NCBI RefSeq assembly: GCF_900114475.1
Contig: NZ_FOTE01000030.1
Location: 1 to 49,959, forward strand
Direction of reading: 5' to 3'
DNA: 49,959 nucleotides
Source: Paenibacillus sp. 1_12
GTDB lineage: Bacteria; Bacillota; Bacilli; Paenibacillales; NBRC-103111
Part shown: piece by piece, positions 6,564-15,842 of the stretch
How the letters are laid out: each line of letters begins with the position of its first letter
Position numbering within the stretch: the first letter of the stretch is position 1
Made by a program: the position numbers and the translations under genes
Notes under the pieces: model-generated
What the model saw: only the letters and a program-made list of their open reading frames with translations
Databases searched by the model: none
Told to the model about the DNA's origin: nothing

Positions 6564-8720
6564 CTATAAGCTTGTAACTCGATACCTTTGATAGTGGGTA
6601 TGGCTGCCACCGTAGTTTGATAAACCAACCTGACCGGATATATAGGGATTATCGTTGTCTTCAACCTGCAGTACCCGCTGACCGTCAACACTAACCGTGA
6701 ATCGATTCCCCACTGCTTCAACCGAAATCCTGTAGTTACGATCATGTTCCCATTTCAATTCAGAAGCTGCCAACTCCTTGTAGCCATTCTCATTTTTGTA
6801 GAAACTTACCTTGTTGTCAGGAGCAAGCCCTACCGCATATGCTCGGATACCTCCTTGTACCCTTAGCATGATCCGGTGGTGGTCGCCTGCTATAGGACGA
6901 ACATCCGCCTCAAAGATATAATCCCCCCAATTCAAATCGCCTGTGTAGCATTCCGCCGATTCTCCACTATAGCTCCCAGATAATTCTCCATCCTCCAATG
7001 TCCACAAGCCACGCAGATAGGTAAATTGGCTAATCTCCTTATGCAGCTTTGTCCAACTCTCTATCCGCTCATTACGGAAGTCGATCTCATACTGCGGCGT
7101 GCCGGAGAATTTAAAATCGTCTATATATGCAACAAAATTTTGATGGGCATTTAGAAATCCATTATATGGAACAAATTCAATACCAGCTTCCCCGATACAT
7201 ACATTGTTCATGAAAGGCAGCTTATAGCTGAGAGTCACCCATTCGCCTATCTGAGCATCGACATCATCTCCATAATGTCGGGTATCTGAATTAATATCCT
7301 TTACATACATTCGTACCTTCAAGCCGGAGACATTAAAATCAGGAACCATCACTTTGGATTCAATCATATTACCAGGATACAGTAACGGCGAGAAGCTCGG
7401 GTCATAACGACTGTCGTTAAAATCCCCAGGTCGATAATAGGTCTGATGATAGACGCGGTATCCGTCTCCTCCCTTTGCCCGATCAAAAAGCACTTTCAGA
7501 GATCGTTCACCACTTGCCGACGCTTCGGTTGTGTTGGAAAGGACGCACGTGACATGCGACTCCAGTGTGTCCGTATCCGTGCGAAACGCATGCGTCGAGC
7601 CCGGATATTCAAAATGAAAGTGCCTCTCCCTACATTCCAGAATCGGCCTCCATCTCTCTGGTATTTCCACGTTTGCGATTGTATAGCCAAGACTTGCAAT
7701 GTATGAAGCACACCACGGAATATCTAAAATATTCAATGTCCCAATGACACTTGAACAGCACAGGAAATCGTTGATCGGTTTACGCCAAGAATCATCGATT
7801 CCATCAAGGCCGTTGCGAACTCCCATAATAGTACCAACGTTCGCAACATTGCAATCCGTATCCCAACCGCACATGTTGCATATATTGATAGCTCGAGAAA
7901 AATCTCCCTGCCCATAAAGCAGAGACAATATGATTACCGCCGAGTTCGGGATGATATGGCATACGCCCGGGTAGAGATGGTAGCCAAAGGTCTCTTTTAC
8001 AAACAAGAATGCTTTTCGCCAATCATCCGGATGGTCAGCGTGATACTGGATCACCTCATGGGTCATCCGCGCGTATTCGCAGTCATTTGGAATAACTGAC
8101 AACCCTGCATGAATAATCTCAAGAATATCCTGCCGATCGAAAGCTGCTGCGATGCATGCTGCGATAAACATACCCCCGTATTTGCCATTGCCGTCGTGCG
8201 ATACACTTGCGGCCTTCTCTGCATATTCTGCTGCGAGTTTTGGATTACCTGGAGCAACCAAGCCCCATACGTCGATAAAAATCTGCCCCCCGATTTGCTC
8301 AGCAACCGTGAGCCCATTTTGCTCGATAGAGCCTGAGCGGGGTGCTTTCATTCCATTCTTCAAATTTTGATAGGCCGTATGTTCAGTGGACTTTCCATAG
8401 CCTCCCCACCAATAAAAGCCGTGTCCATCCGCTGCATAATTCAGCCACGTTAACCCCATTTGCTCAGGCGTAATATCGCTCGTATAGGTATAATCTTCTA
8501 GCGCCCGAAGAAAAAACATGGGTCCGTTCGTATCATCGTCAGCCGCAAAATTCTTGAATGTATGCGGATAGCCCGTTATCTCGCCGAATGTTCGGGCGAT
8601 CTGCTCATAGGTCCAATTCTCGATATTGGCGCCGTGTCGAACACCGATCACTTTCCCGAGCCATCCTGCATAAACGCGTTCTGGATAGTCTACTGGAAAT
8701 ACACTTTTGTTCTGTGTCAT
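6564..8720 (-). CDS. ADP-ribosylglycohydrolase-fold protein with C-terminal lectin-like domain
   Basis: 718 aa; ATG at 8720 follows GGAGGTTAAT (a GTG at 8732 is in frame but lacks an RBS). Residues about 1-370 are an ADP-ribosylglycohydrolase (ARH) domain: VYAGWLGKVIGVRHG, then FAADDDTNG (first metal-binding acidic motif) and MCGWDTDCNVANVGTIMG (second). Residues about 530-718 form a beta-sandwich ending in a concanavalin/LamG-like module (RIMLRVQGGIRAYAVGLAPD, RISVEAVGNRFTVSVDG). ARH proteins cleave N- or O-glycosidic ADP-ribose bonds, but the family in sugar gene clusters is largely uncharacterised. The metal-binding residues are retained, so an active N- or O-glycosidase on an imported substrate is likely. 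No signal peptide: cytoplasmic. Last gene of cluster 1. Confidence 0.85.
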   Translation of the reverse strand: MTQNKSVFPVDYPERVYAGWLGKVIGVRHGANIENWTYEQIARTFGEITGYPHTFKNFAADDDTNGPMFFLRALEDYTYTSDITPEQMGLTWLNYAADGHGFYWWGGYGKSTEHTAYQNLKNGMKAPRSGSIEQNGLTVAEQIGGQIFIDVWGLVAPGNPKLAAEYAEKAASVSHDGNGKYGGMFIAACIAAAFDRQDILEIIHAGLSVIPNDCEYARMTHEVIQYHADHPDDWRKAFLFVKETFGYHLYPGVCHIIPNSAVIILSLLYGQGDFSRAINICNMCGWDTDCNVANVGTIMGVRNGLDGIDDSWRKPINDFLCCSSVIGTLNILDIPWCASYIASLGYTIANVEIPERWRPILECRERHFHFEYPGSTHAFRTDTDTLESHVTCVLSNTTEASASGERSLKVLFDRAKGGDGYRVYHQTYYRPGDFNDSRYDPSFSPLLYPGNMIESKVMVPDFNVSGLKVRMYVKDINSDTRHYGDDVDAQIGEWVTLSYKLPFMNNVCIGEAGIEFVPYNGFLNAHQNFVAYIDDFKFSGTPQYEIDFRNERIESWTKLHKEISQFTYLRGLWTLEDGELSGSYSGESAECYTGDLNWGDYIFEADVRPIAGDHHRIMLRVQGGIRAYAVGLAPDNKVSFYKNENGYKELAASELKWEHDRNYRISVEAVGNRFTVSVDGQRVLQVEDNDNPYISGQVGLSNYGGSHTHYQRYRVTSL

Positions 8721-8792
8721 ATTAACCTCCACACATTTATATTTTTACTTAAATTGGTAAATCAACATCTTCCTCGGGAGACACTTTTCCAT

Positions 8793-9827
8793 TCAGGAAT
8801 AAACAGGTACGGGAAAAAACTGCTCATGCAACTTTTCCGCCCACGCTTGGTTGGCCTGCATCGTTCGGCCGGCATTATGCGGAGTATGAACGACATTATG
8901 CCGTCCCAACAGCGGGTCGTCCAACGGCAGCGGCTCGACATCAAATACGTCCGCTGCAAGACTCAGTTCATCGTTCAATACCCGTTCGCGCAAAGCTTCC
9001 ATATCGCAAATTCCGGCCCGTGTTACGAGTACGACAAGACAGCCAGCAGGAAGCGATCGGATCAGCTTCGAATGGATAAGCCCTGTGGTAGTCTCGGTCA
9101 ATGGCACCATCGGGACGAAAATTTCCGCATCCTCAACAAGCCGCCCCAAGTGCAGCTCCCGTCGCGAGCCTGCGCGATGAAAGCTCGGCTCGCTTGCGAA
9201 CGGGTCCCAAGCCGCAACATCGGCACCGAGCATCCGGACAAAGCTTGCATACCTGCTGGCAATATTGCCTGCTCCGACAATGCGGATCCGCTTGCCTTGG
9301 ACTGTGCCATTCGTAAAATTTGGGTTGTCTCCAAATTGTTGGCCCCGCAATCCCGGTTGCCCGATGCCACCAGGCGGTTCATAATCCCACACCTTTGGGC
9401 TCGTCATCATTTCGTGATGGGTCTGCGGTATTCGCCTCAAGCCGTTCAGCGTTAGCGCAAGACCGAACTCCGATACGGATTGTCCCCAGTAGCCTTCCGT
9501 CGTGTGGCTGTAGACATTCACCTGAGTATGCTCCAGGTAATTCCTCAGCTCTGCCGGGCAAACTACGCTGTACGGATTCATTCCTATTACCGCCTCCTTC
9601 AGTCCGGTAAATGCGCGCAGCTCATCCTCGCTCACCGGAACGGCTAAGGTAACGAGTCGCGTGACACTTTCAGGTTGAGTAGCAAGCTCGGCGATGCTGC
9701 GGGTGTCCCCCGGCTGAAGCCGAACAAATTGTACCATACCCTGGCCCTTCCATAACGAATGTAAATGATCCGCCGCCCAAGGCCATACGCGATCAAATTT
9801 AGGATGCACAACGATTAGACTGCTCAT
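8793..9827 (-). CDS. D-isomer-specific 2-hydroxyacid dehydrogenase
   Basis: 344 aa, start behind AAAGGAGG. The NAD-binding domain has IRIVGAGNIASRYASFVRML followed by ADVAAWDPF. The catalytic triad is visible: Arg in VTRAGICDMEAL, Glu in DVFDVEPLPLDDP and His in HTPHNAGRT. The family reduces 2-keto acids or oxidises D-2-hydroxyacids with NAD(P). It is encoded between the ARH-fold gene and the DUF6807 gene, so it probably acts on a keto or hydroxy acid derived from the imported sugar. The fold position of the Gly motif (GxGxxA) favours NAD(H), but this is not certain. Confidence 0.9.
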   Translation of the reverse strand: MSSLIVVHPKFDRVWPWAADHLHSLWKGQGMVQFVRLQPGDTRSIAELATQPESVTRLVTLAVPVSEDELRAFTGLKEAVIGMNPYSVVCPAELRNYLEHTQVNVYSHTTEGYWGQSVSEFGLALTLNGLRRIPQTHHEMMTSPKVWDYEPPGGIGQPGLRGQQFGDNPNFTNGTVQGKRIRIVGAGNIASRYASFVRMLGADVAAWDPFASEPSFHRAGSRRELHLGRLVEDAEIFVPMVPLTETTTGLIHSKLIRSLPAGCLVVLVTRAGICDMEALRERVLNDELSLAADVFDVEPLPLDDPLLGRHNVVHTPHNAGRTMQANQAWAEKLHEQFFPVPVYS

Positions 9828-9857
9828 TTTGTTTTCCTCCTTTGAAATTTAGGTTGA

Positions 9858-10706
9858 TTAAGCATGAATGTATAATTTCCAATTCCCTTCCACCTGCTCC
9901 ATATCCACTGCGCCGACAAAAACAAATACTCTATGTTTGAACAGCTGAGATTGTCCCTGACCCAGTTTCCATTCCCCTGCGATACAACGGCTCGGCGATA
10001 TGCCGAGCTGTCCGTCGACCCGCCAGGGCACCGGATGCTCGGGGTTGTCCGGATGATCCATGAAGGCTACGCCCGCCATTCCGTTCCTCCCTTCGATCGG
10101 CATGCTTACCGCGACCCAGCGGGCCCGCTTTCCTTCTGCTTCCGCATTTTGCAGCCCCTCGCTGTTACATGCATTCCCGCCCGACTCTTTTCGGTACGGC
10201 ATACGGATAAACAATCCGCCATATTCATGTCGGCCGAAGGTCAACTCCTTCTTGGCTTGCAGCGTCAATTTCAAGTCGAGGAGGTAGGCTGTTCCAAGAT
10301 CATGCAGCGTCCATGCCTGTGTCTCCACAAGCATAACTTCCCCCGATGGGTGCTTCCAGTCGGTTTCCACAGTCCACCGTGCTTGATTGTCCTTCAGGAC
10401 GGCAGGCTGCAACGGCTTCGGATGAAAGGTGCCGTCGTTCGGATTGCCGCGTACTCCTTCTTCCCAGAACCCAATTCCATTAACATCGTTTAACCCGACA
10501 TAGAGTCCATGCTGCCATGAATGATGCGGTGGTGCATCCTCAGTCAATACACCCGCTCCATCGGGAGCAACGATAGGATGAATAAACGGGCGTTTCGCTG
10601 GTTCTGCGTTTTGTACGAGCATCGGTTCCTCCCAGCCTGATCTATAAAAACAAAGTTTATGCTCCGAAAATGTTGCCCGCAGTCCGTCCTTGGATATATC
10701 GTTCAT
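9858..10706 (-). CDS. DUF6807 (PmoA-like) family protein
   Basis: 282 aa, start behind GGGAGG. Family hallmarks are RPFIHPIVAPDGAGVLTED followed by HHSWQHGLYVGLNDVNGIGF, then FGRHEYGGLFIRMP and a late GVAFMDHPDNPEHP. The fold is expected to be a beta-sandwich related to galactose mutarotase-like proteins; no signal peptide. The name 'methane oxygenase PmoA' used in databases does not reflect a known function. These genes recur next to Gfo/Idh/MocA oxidoreductases in sugar clusters, as here, which suggests a linked step in conversion of an unusual sugar. The exact reaction is unknown. Confidence 0.85.
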   Translation of the reverse strand: MNDISKDGLRATFSEHKLCFYRSGWEEPMLVQNAEPAKRPFIHPIVAPDGAGVLTEDAPPHHSWQHGLYVGLNDVNGIGFWEEGVRGNPNDGTFHPKPLQPAVLKDNQARWTVETDWKHPSGEVMLVETQAWTLHDLGTAYLLDLKLTLQAKKELTFGRHEYGGLFIRMPYRKESGGNACNSEGLQNAEAEGKRARWVAVSMPIEGRNGMAGVAFMDHPDNPEHPVPWRVDGQLGISPSRCIAGEWKLGQGQSQLFKHRVFVFVGAVDMEQVEGNWKLYIHA

Positions 10707-10743
10707 GGAATGAACCTCCCGTTTTTAAATTAGGCCTTCGTAC

Positions 10744-11850
10744 TCAACGAAATACCGGAATCTCAACCTGCCGTCCGTTCTGCATAGCGGACTGATGCGC
10801 GCAAATGCCTGCACAGGTCCAATTCGCGGCGGTATATGCATCTGGAAAGGCGGGACGCCGCTCCATGATACTCATCACGAACTCATGCACTAAATGAGGA
10901 TGCGCTCCCCCGTGACCGTTCCCCTGCAAAAACGACAAATGCTGGTTCTGGTCCGTATCGTACACTCCATGCATCGTATACTTTTGTATACTTTCCGGTA
11001 GCAGATGCGCATAATCCGGAATGTCGACCCGTTTGCCTTCTTCTCCCGTAAAAATAATTGGCGCTTCCGCCTCCAGCTGCTGCCATTCGAAGCTCATCTG
11101 GTCCGCGTAAATATCGAAGCTTTCGATATATTCTCGGGACGTTTCGAACAATGATCGGGTGACTTCCATCGCCAGATTCGACTCTCGCAAACGGAACAAG
11201 GCGGATTCTACGGCAAATGGCGATCCGTACTTGGCTACTAGCGAGTCCGCTATGGCGCCTGAACCAAAGCACGAGACGAACTCAGCCTCTTTGTCGGCTA
11301 GGGCGAGCAGTGGGCTAACCGCGTGTGTGGCGTAATGCATCGGCGGCAGTCCTTCCCAATAGCCCGGCCAGCCACCCATTTCCTGCTGATGCGAGCCGCG
11401 AAGAAATTGAATCCGGCCGAGACGCTGACAGTCCCGTAGCTCCTTCACAAATAGAAATTCACGCGTATATACGGCGGTTTCCATCATCATGTAATTTTTC
11501 CCCGATGCCTGCTGAGCCTGAACAATCAGTCTGCAGTCTTCTAAAGTCGTCGCCATCGGGACCGTGCATGCGACATGCTTCCCGGCCATCAACGCCTTAA
11601 TGGTCTGATCGGCGTGATTAGGGATCGGCGTATTAATATGCACCGCATCAATGTTCCCATCCTTGAGCATCGCCTCGAAATCGGTGTAGCGAACCTCTAC
11701 GCCGAAGTGATCCCCGATCTGTCGAAGTTTGTCCTCCGAGCGCTGGCAGATGGCATACATCTCCGTATGCGGATGCTGCTGATAAATGGGAATAAATTCG
11801 GCGCCGAACCCAAGTCCGACAAGGGCAATCCGTATTGGTTTACTGTTCAT
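10744..11850 (-). CDS. Gfo/Idh/MocA family oxidoreductase
   Basis: 368 aa from the ATG at 11850, 8 bases after AGGAGG. The N-terminal Rossmann fold has RIALVGLGFGAEFIPIY and then VHINTPIPNHADQTIKALMA and GKHVACTVPMATTLEDC. In many members a Lys stands in the EKP position; here the motif is VACTVPMA, so the usual catalytic Lys is replaced by Thr or Val. The C-terminal part carries HGVYDTDQNQHLSFLQGNG-type segments of the substrate domain. The family oxidises or reduces sugar hydroxyl groups with NAD(P). It directly follows the second permease gene, 23 bases away, so it acts on the imported sugar. The missing EKP Lys suggests altered chemistry, as in some sugar-eliminating members. Confidence 0.85.
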   Translation of the reverse strand: MNSKPIRIALVGLGFGAEFIPIYQQHPHTEMYAICQRSEDKLRQIGDHFGVEVRYTDFEAMLKDGNIDAVHINTPIPNHADQTIKALMAGKHVACTVPMATTLEDCRLIVQAQQASGKNYMMMETAVYTREFLFVKELRDCQRLGRIQFLRGSHQQEMGGWPGYWEGLPPMHYATHAVSPLLALADKEAEFVSCFGSGAIADSLVAKYGSPFAVESALFRLRESNLAMEVTRSLFETSREYIESFDIYADQMSFEWQQLEAEAPIIFTGEEGKRVDIPDYAHLLPESIQKYTMHGVYDTDQNQHLSFLQGNGHGGAHPHLVHEFVMSIMERRPAFPDAYTAANWTCAGICAHQSAMQNGRQVEIPVFR

Positions 11851-11872
11851 GCTCACATCCTCCTATCATTAT

Positions 11873-12760
11873 TTATTCCTTTAATCCAGTCATCGTAATG
11901 CCTTCAACAAAATACCGCTGGGCGCAAGCGTACATGATAAGCACAGGCATCGTAACGATGACGGCTCCCGCCATCAGATAGCTCCACTGATTCGTATACG
12001 TTCCCTGAAAAGTTGCAAGCCCAAGCGACAACGTCTTCAACTGGTCGCTGTTAATGTAAATTAACGGGGCCAGGAAATCGTTCCACGTCCCCATAAAGGC
12101 GAAAATGGCCAATGTTGTTAGCGCCGGCTTCGTATTTGGCAAAATCACGTGCCAAAAAATTCGCGGGTAGCCGCATCCGTCGATCATCGCCGATTGCTCC
12201 AGTTCCTTAGGGATCGTCAGCATAAATTGCCTCAGCAAAAACGTTCCGAACGCGCTGAACAACCCCGGGATAATAAGCGCATAGTGGGTATCCAGCCAAC
12301 CTAGCAGTTTAATAATTTTGAAAATCGGAATCATCGTCACCTGATAAGGAATCATCATCGTGCCGAGAAACATCAAAAACATCGCATCCCGTCCGGGAAA
12401 TCGCAGCCGTGCAAAGGCGTAGGCTCCCATCGAAGAGGTTACGAGCTGACCTATGATGACGAACAGCGTTATTTTGACCGTATTAAAGAAATACAGACCC
12501 CAGGGCGCATTTTGAAACATGTAGCTGTAATTGGCCCACAAAATTTGCTTCGGGATCCATATCGGCGGAAACATATACATCTCATTCGAGCTTTTCAATG
12601 AGGTGGAAATCATCCACAGAAAAGGGACGATCATCGCCACCGAGCCTGCCATCAAAATGAGGTACAGCACAGCCCGTAGCGAATGCTTCCCCCATGAGAC
12701 TCTGCGCGCGCGGACAGCTCCCTCCGTCACCCTGATTGCTTTGTATCCGGTCATGTTCAT
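11873..12760 (-). CDS. Carbohydrate ABC transporter permease, MalG type
   Basis: 295 aa, six hydrophobic segments, start behind GGAGGTGA. The cytoplasmic EAA loop is LEQSAMIDGCGYPRIFWHVI followed by LPNTKPAL, and the C-terminus ends in VEGITMTGLKE, a signature of MalG-like (CUT1) permeases. It pairs with the permease upstream to form the membrane channel. No ATP-binding subunit is encoded in the operon, so a shared MsmX/MsmK-type ATPase elsewhere would energise it. Confidence 0.93.
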   Translation of the reverse strand: MNMTGYKAIRVTEGAVRARRVSWGKHSLRAVLYLILMAGSVAMIVPFLWMISTSLKSSNEMYMFPPIWIPKQILWANYSYMFQNAPWGLYFFNTVKITLFVIIGQLVTSSMGAYAFARLRFPGRDAMFLMFLGTMMIPYQVTMIPIFKIIKLLGWLDTHYALIIPGLFSAFGTFLLRQFMLTIPKELEQSAMIDGCGYPRIFWHVILPNTKPALTTLAIFAFMGTWNDFLAPLIYINSDQLKTLSLGLATFQGTYTNQWSYLMAGAVIVTMPVLIMYACAQRYFVEGITMTGLKE

Positions 12761-12806
12761 TCAGCTCACCTCCTTCTTTTCCTCTATCATCGCGCAGCGG
12801 TTATGC

Positions 12807-13706
12807 TCAATTAACATCTTTGCGCTGGGCGAATTTCATTTGTATCATGGTGGCGATAAATATAATGGCGAACAAGACGTAAGCCATCGCCGAAGCGTAC
12901 CCTTGCTTGAAAAATTGAAACGCATTTTGATAAATCCAGTAGACGACCGTCGTTGTAGACGAAGCAGGCCCACCTGCGGTCATAATGTACACCTGATCGA
13001 ATACTTGTATCGCGCGGATAGTCGACAAAACCAGAACGAACAGTGTCGTATGTCTGAGCAATGGCACCGTAATATAGATAAACCGTTTGAATGCACCGGC
13101 CCCATCTATTTTGGCCGCTTCGTACAGCGAAACGGAAATTCCTTGAAGTCCAGCAAGAAAGATGATCATGTTGAACCCGATATGCTTCCAAATACTCATC
13201 AGCATGACAGACGGCATCGCCCAGGTATCACTGGTAAGCCATGGAGGCTGATACAAACCCCATTCGGACAATATTCCGTTGATCAAGCCATAATCCGTGC
13301 TGTACAGCCATTTCCATACTTCCGCTACGGCAACCGTCGAGGTCACGACCGGGATGAAGAAGGCTGTCCGGTACAACACCTTCAAGCGAAGATTCAAGTT
13401 GAGCACGATGGCGATAATCAAGGCGATCCCGGCATCCAAAGGAACGGTGCCCAGCGTAAAATATAGTGTATGTCCGAGCGAAGCCAGAAATTTGGCATCC
13501 GTCGCCAACTGCACATAGTTATTGATCCCGTTGAAAGTTGGCTCTGTTAACCCGTCATATTTGGTTAAGCTGTAATAGAAGGATACTATTACTGGTATGC
13601 AAGTAAAGACGAGAAAACCTATAAAGATGGGCGCCACAAAGATGTACCCCCAGAGCGCTTCCTTTGTAGATAACGAATTGCGTGCCCGAACTGCTCCCGT
13701 ATGCAT
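12807..13706 (-). CDS. Carbohydrate ABC transporter permease, MalF type
   Basis: 299 aa, six hydrophobic segments, start behind GGAGAGGATAACC. The N-terminal part ALWGYIFVAPIFIGFLVF and the EAA loop LYEAAKIDGAGAFKRFIYIT are typical of the MalF/UgpA side of CUT1 importers. It lies 18 bases from the solute-binding protein gene on one side and 46 from the partner permease on the other, in the same operon. Confidence 0.93.
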   Translation of the reverse strand: MHTGAVRARNSLSTKEALWGYIFVAPIFIGFLVFTCIPVIVSFYYSLTKYDGLTEPTFNGINNYVQLATDAKFLASLGHTLYFTLGTVPLDAGIALIIAIVLNLNLRLKVLYRTAFFIPVVTSTVAVAEVWKWLYSTDYGLINGILSEWGLYQPPWLTSDTWAMPSVMLMSIWKHIGFNMIIFLAGLQGISVSLYEAAKIDGAGAFKRFIYITVPLLRHTTLFVLVLSTIRAIQVFDQVYIMTAGGPASSTTTVVYWIYQNAFQFFKQGYASAMAYVLFAIIFIATMIQMKFAQRKDVN

Positions 13707-13724
13707 GGTTATCCTCTCCTTTAC

Positions 13725-15014
13725 TTACTCACCCATAATTTGATTCATATTGGTTACGATATTTTTCTGGATCGCTTCTGGAGCTTGTTTGCCAAGCATG
13801 AGAAGATCCATTTGCTCTTTAACGGCCTGGTGAATTTCCGCCCACTTGGGATGACGGAATTCGTCCATATTGATCAGCGGAGCGCTGTCCACGAATGCCT
13901 TCACATTTTCCGGAAACTTGGAATCGATAATCAGTTGGTTCGCTTCCTTATCCGTCGTAGCCGGCAGCGCCATGTTATATTTCGCTACGATCATCATTCC
14001 TTCGTGGCCTTCAAAAAACTTCAATACCTCCCACGCTTCCTTCGGATGCTTCGTCTTAGCTGACATGCCCCAATTGAGCACACCTGCCTTTACGTTCTGA
14101 TTCACGCCCTTCGGCTGCATGACAACATCCCATTTAAATGGCAGCAGTTCTGACTTGAAGGGAGGCAAATACCATAAGCCGGCCTCGATCATGGCTACCT
14201 GCTGATTGCGGAACAGCGCATCAGTACCTTGACCCATCGCGGTTACTTCGGCTGTATTCGGCGTCAAATGATCATCGACAACCATCTTTTTGATCGTCTG
14301 CAGCGATTTAAGCGTTTCTGGAGTGCCGAAGCCGCTTTTTTTGAAATCCGGAGTGAAAACATTGTTGCCGTTTCGCAACATCCAGCCTCCCCAATAGGTC
14401 AGACCGTTTGAAAGGACGAAGCCGTACTGCTTTTTTTCAGGAATGCTGAGCTTCTTGGCTACATTCAGAAAATCGTCCTGTGTCCAGCTGCTCGTCGGAT
14501 AGGGAACCCCGGCTTTGTCGAACAGATCTTTGTTATAATATATAACGATCGGCGATATTTCCTGAGGTAGCGCATACAGCTTACCCTCCAGCTTTAATGC
14601 GTCGATGACGGAAGGATAAAATTGGTCGACTTTGAAGTCCGGATCAGACTTGATAAATTCATCTAGCGGCTTTAATACCCCTTTTTGTGCCAGTGGCGCC
14701 ACCCAGTCGTTAATGTACAGAATGTCGGGCGCATCGCCGCCGGCGATCAAAGTCAACGTTTTTTGATAACGGTCTTTCCCGATATCCACCCAATCGATTT
14801 TGATATTCGGATGCTGTTTCATGAACAGCTCTGCCGTTTCTTTTCTCAGCTTCATTTCTTGATCGCTGCCACTGATCGTCATTTTGATCGTAACCTGACC
14901 GCCACTTGATTTCTCATTGTCATTGACACCTGCGTTCGTTCTTCCATCGCTACAGCCCGCCAATAAGCCGATCGGGAGTACTATGCTGAGAGGCAACGCC
15001 AGCCATTTCTTCAT
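13725..15014 (-). CDS. ABC transporter solute-binding lipoprotein (carbohydrate)
   Basis: 429 aa, start behind GGAGGAAAT. The signal peptide ends in the lipobox LLAGC (Cys21), so it is anchored to the outer face of the membrane by a lipid. The mature part has the family pattern of extracellular solute-binding protein 1: EMKLRKETAELFMKQHPNIK, then DAPDILYINDWVAPLAQKG and YALPQEISPIVIYYNKDLFD. It delivers the sugar to the two permeases encoded after it. First gene behind the promoter and LacI/cre-like operator at 15064-15114, and just downstream of the genes for the two-component system that presumably controls it. Confidence 0.93.
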   Translation of the reverse strand: MKKWLALPLSIVLPIGLLAGCSDGRTNAGVNDNEKSSGGQVTIKMTISGSDQEMKLRKETAELFMKQHPNIKIDWVDIGKDRYQKTLTLIAGGDAPDILYINDWVAPLAQKGVLKPLDEFIKSDPDFKVDQFYPSVIDALKLEGKLYALPQEISPIVIYYNKDLFDKAGVPYPTSSWTQDDFLNVAKKLSIPEKKQYGFVLSNGLTYWGGWMLRNGNNVFTPDFKKSGFGTPETLKSLQTIKKMVVDDHLTPNTAEVTAMGQGTDALFRNQQVAMIEAGLWYLPPFKSELLPFKWDVVMQPKGVNQNVKAGVLNWGMSAKTKHPKEAWEVLKFFEGHEGMMIVAKYNMALPATTDKEANQLIIDSKFPENVKAFVDSAPLINMDEFRHPKWAEIHQAVKEQMDLLMLGKQAPEAIQKNIVTNMNQIMGE

Positions 15015-15063
15015 CGTTTATTTCCTCCTACATCTCAAGGGATTTAGTATAAAATCAATAATT

Positions 15064-15114
15064 GTGAAAGCGCTTCACATTTTTAATTATAGGGGGACGC
15101 TCATATTACGTAAA
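15064..15114 (-). promoter_or_regulatory. Promoter and LacI/cre-like operator of carbohydrate cluster 1
   Basis: On the minus strand TTTACG (15109-15114), 17 bases, then TATAAT (15086-15091) form a good promoter. The operator GTGAAAGCGCTTCAC (plus strand, 15064-15078) lies from about the transcription start onward, a position where CcpA or another LacI-family repressor would block RNA polymerase. Its right half fits the CcpA cre consensus; the left half is one base out of register. Confidence 0.65.
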
Positions 15115-15128
15115 TTTGAAATAAATGA

Positions 15129-15842
15129 TTATTTGGTTTGATTTTTTAACTCCCGATATTGTTTCGGCGTCATTCCGACCATTTTTCTGAAAATTTGACT
15201 GAAATATTGCTGATCCAAATAGCCGACCAGTTCTCCTATTTCATAAATTTTAATATCACGACTTTGCTCAAGCAGCCTGCATGCGTGATTAATTCGCAGC
15301 TGGGTCACATACCGTATAAACAGCTCACCTGTCTTCTCTTTGAAAAAACGGCTGAAATATTGGGAGGATAACCGCGCATGGTCGGCGACCTCGTTCAACG
15401 ATAAGGAGGGCGAAGTATAATGGGATTCGATGTAACGAATTGAAGACTGGATGGCACTTTCGTATATTGAAGTCTCATTGTCCGGCTCAAGCCTCTCGCA
15501 CATTTCAATCAACTGCTCATATTCAACCGGTTTCAGCAGCAGATCATGGACTCCGGAGCGAAGGGCGGTTCGCGCATATTCGAATTCGGCATAGCCGGTC
15601 AAAATAATGACTTTGAGCGGAGGCTGTACGGCAATCGCTCTTTTGGTGAGCTCCAACCCGTCCATAAGCGGCATCCGGATATCCGTAATCAAGATATCGA
15701 CGTGATGCTTCCAAAGCAAATCCAGCGCATCCTCCCCATTGGCAGCTTGTCCCACAATATGCCAGCCCGGCTTGTGCTTATGAAACTGCATCGATAATCC
15801 TCTCGTTACCAGTACCTCATCATCAGCCAGCAATATATTCAT
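15129..15842 (-). CDS. AraC-type response regulator (YesN-like, short form)
   Basis: 237 aa. The receiver domain has LLADDEVLVTRGL (acidic pair), phospho-acceptor Asp in DILITDIRMPLMDGLELT and the conserved Lys in LLLKPVEYEQLIEM. The C-terminal 100 residues hold two HTH motifs (LNEVADHARLSSQYFSRFFK and IYEIGELVGYLDQQYFSQIF, then GMTPKQYRELK). It is much shorter than the usual 500-residue YesN proteins because the linker region is nearly absent. Its ATG overlaps the kinase stop codon by four bases (ATGA), so the pair is translationally coupled. It probably activates the adjacent ABC operon. Confidence 0.93.
   Translation of the reverse strand: MNILLADDEVLVTRGLSMQFHKHKPGWHIVGQAANGEDALDLLWKHHVDILITDIRMPLMDGLELTKRAIAVQPPLKVIILTGYAEFEYARTALRSGVHDLLLKPVEYEQLIEMCERLEPDNETSIYESAIQSSIRYIESHYTSPSLSLNEVADHARLSSQYFSRFFKEKTGELFIRYVTQLRINHACRLLEQSRDIKIYEIGELVGYLDQQYFSQIFRKMVGMTPKQYRELKNQTK

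Noticed and set aside
8562-9455. Plus-strand open frame of 297 codons
   Set aside because: It is antisense to the ARH-fold and D-hydroxyacid dehydrogenase genes and has no RBS or family features.
12531-13466. Plus-strand open frame of 311 codons
   Set aside because: Antisense to two ABC permease genes with clear EAA loops; composition is an artefact of the opposite strand.
15109-15152. Match of the 29-bp element upstream of cluster 1
   Set aside because: AAAATCAA-like words occur but not with the 21-bp spacing, and the region overlaps the end of the regulator gene.
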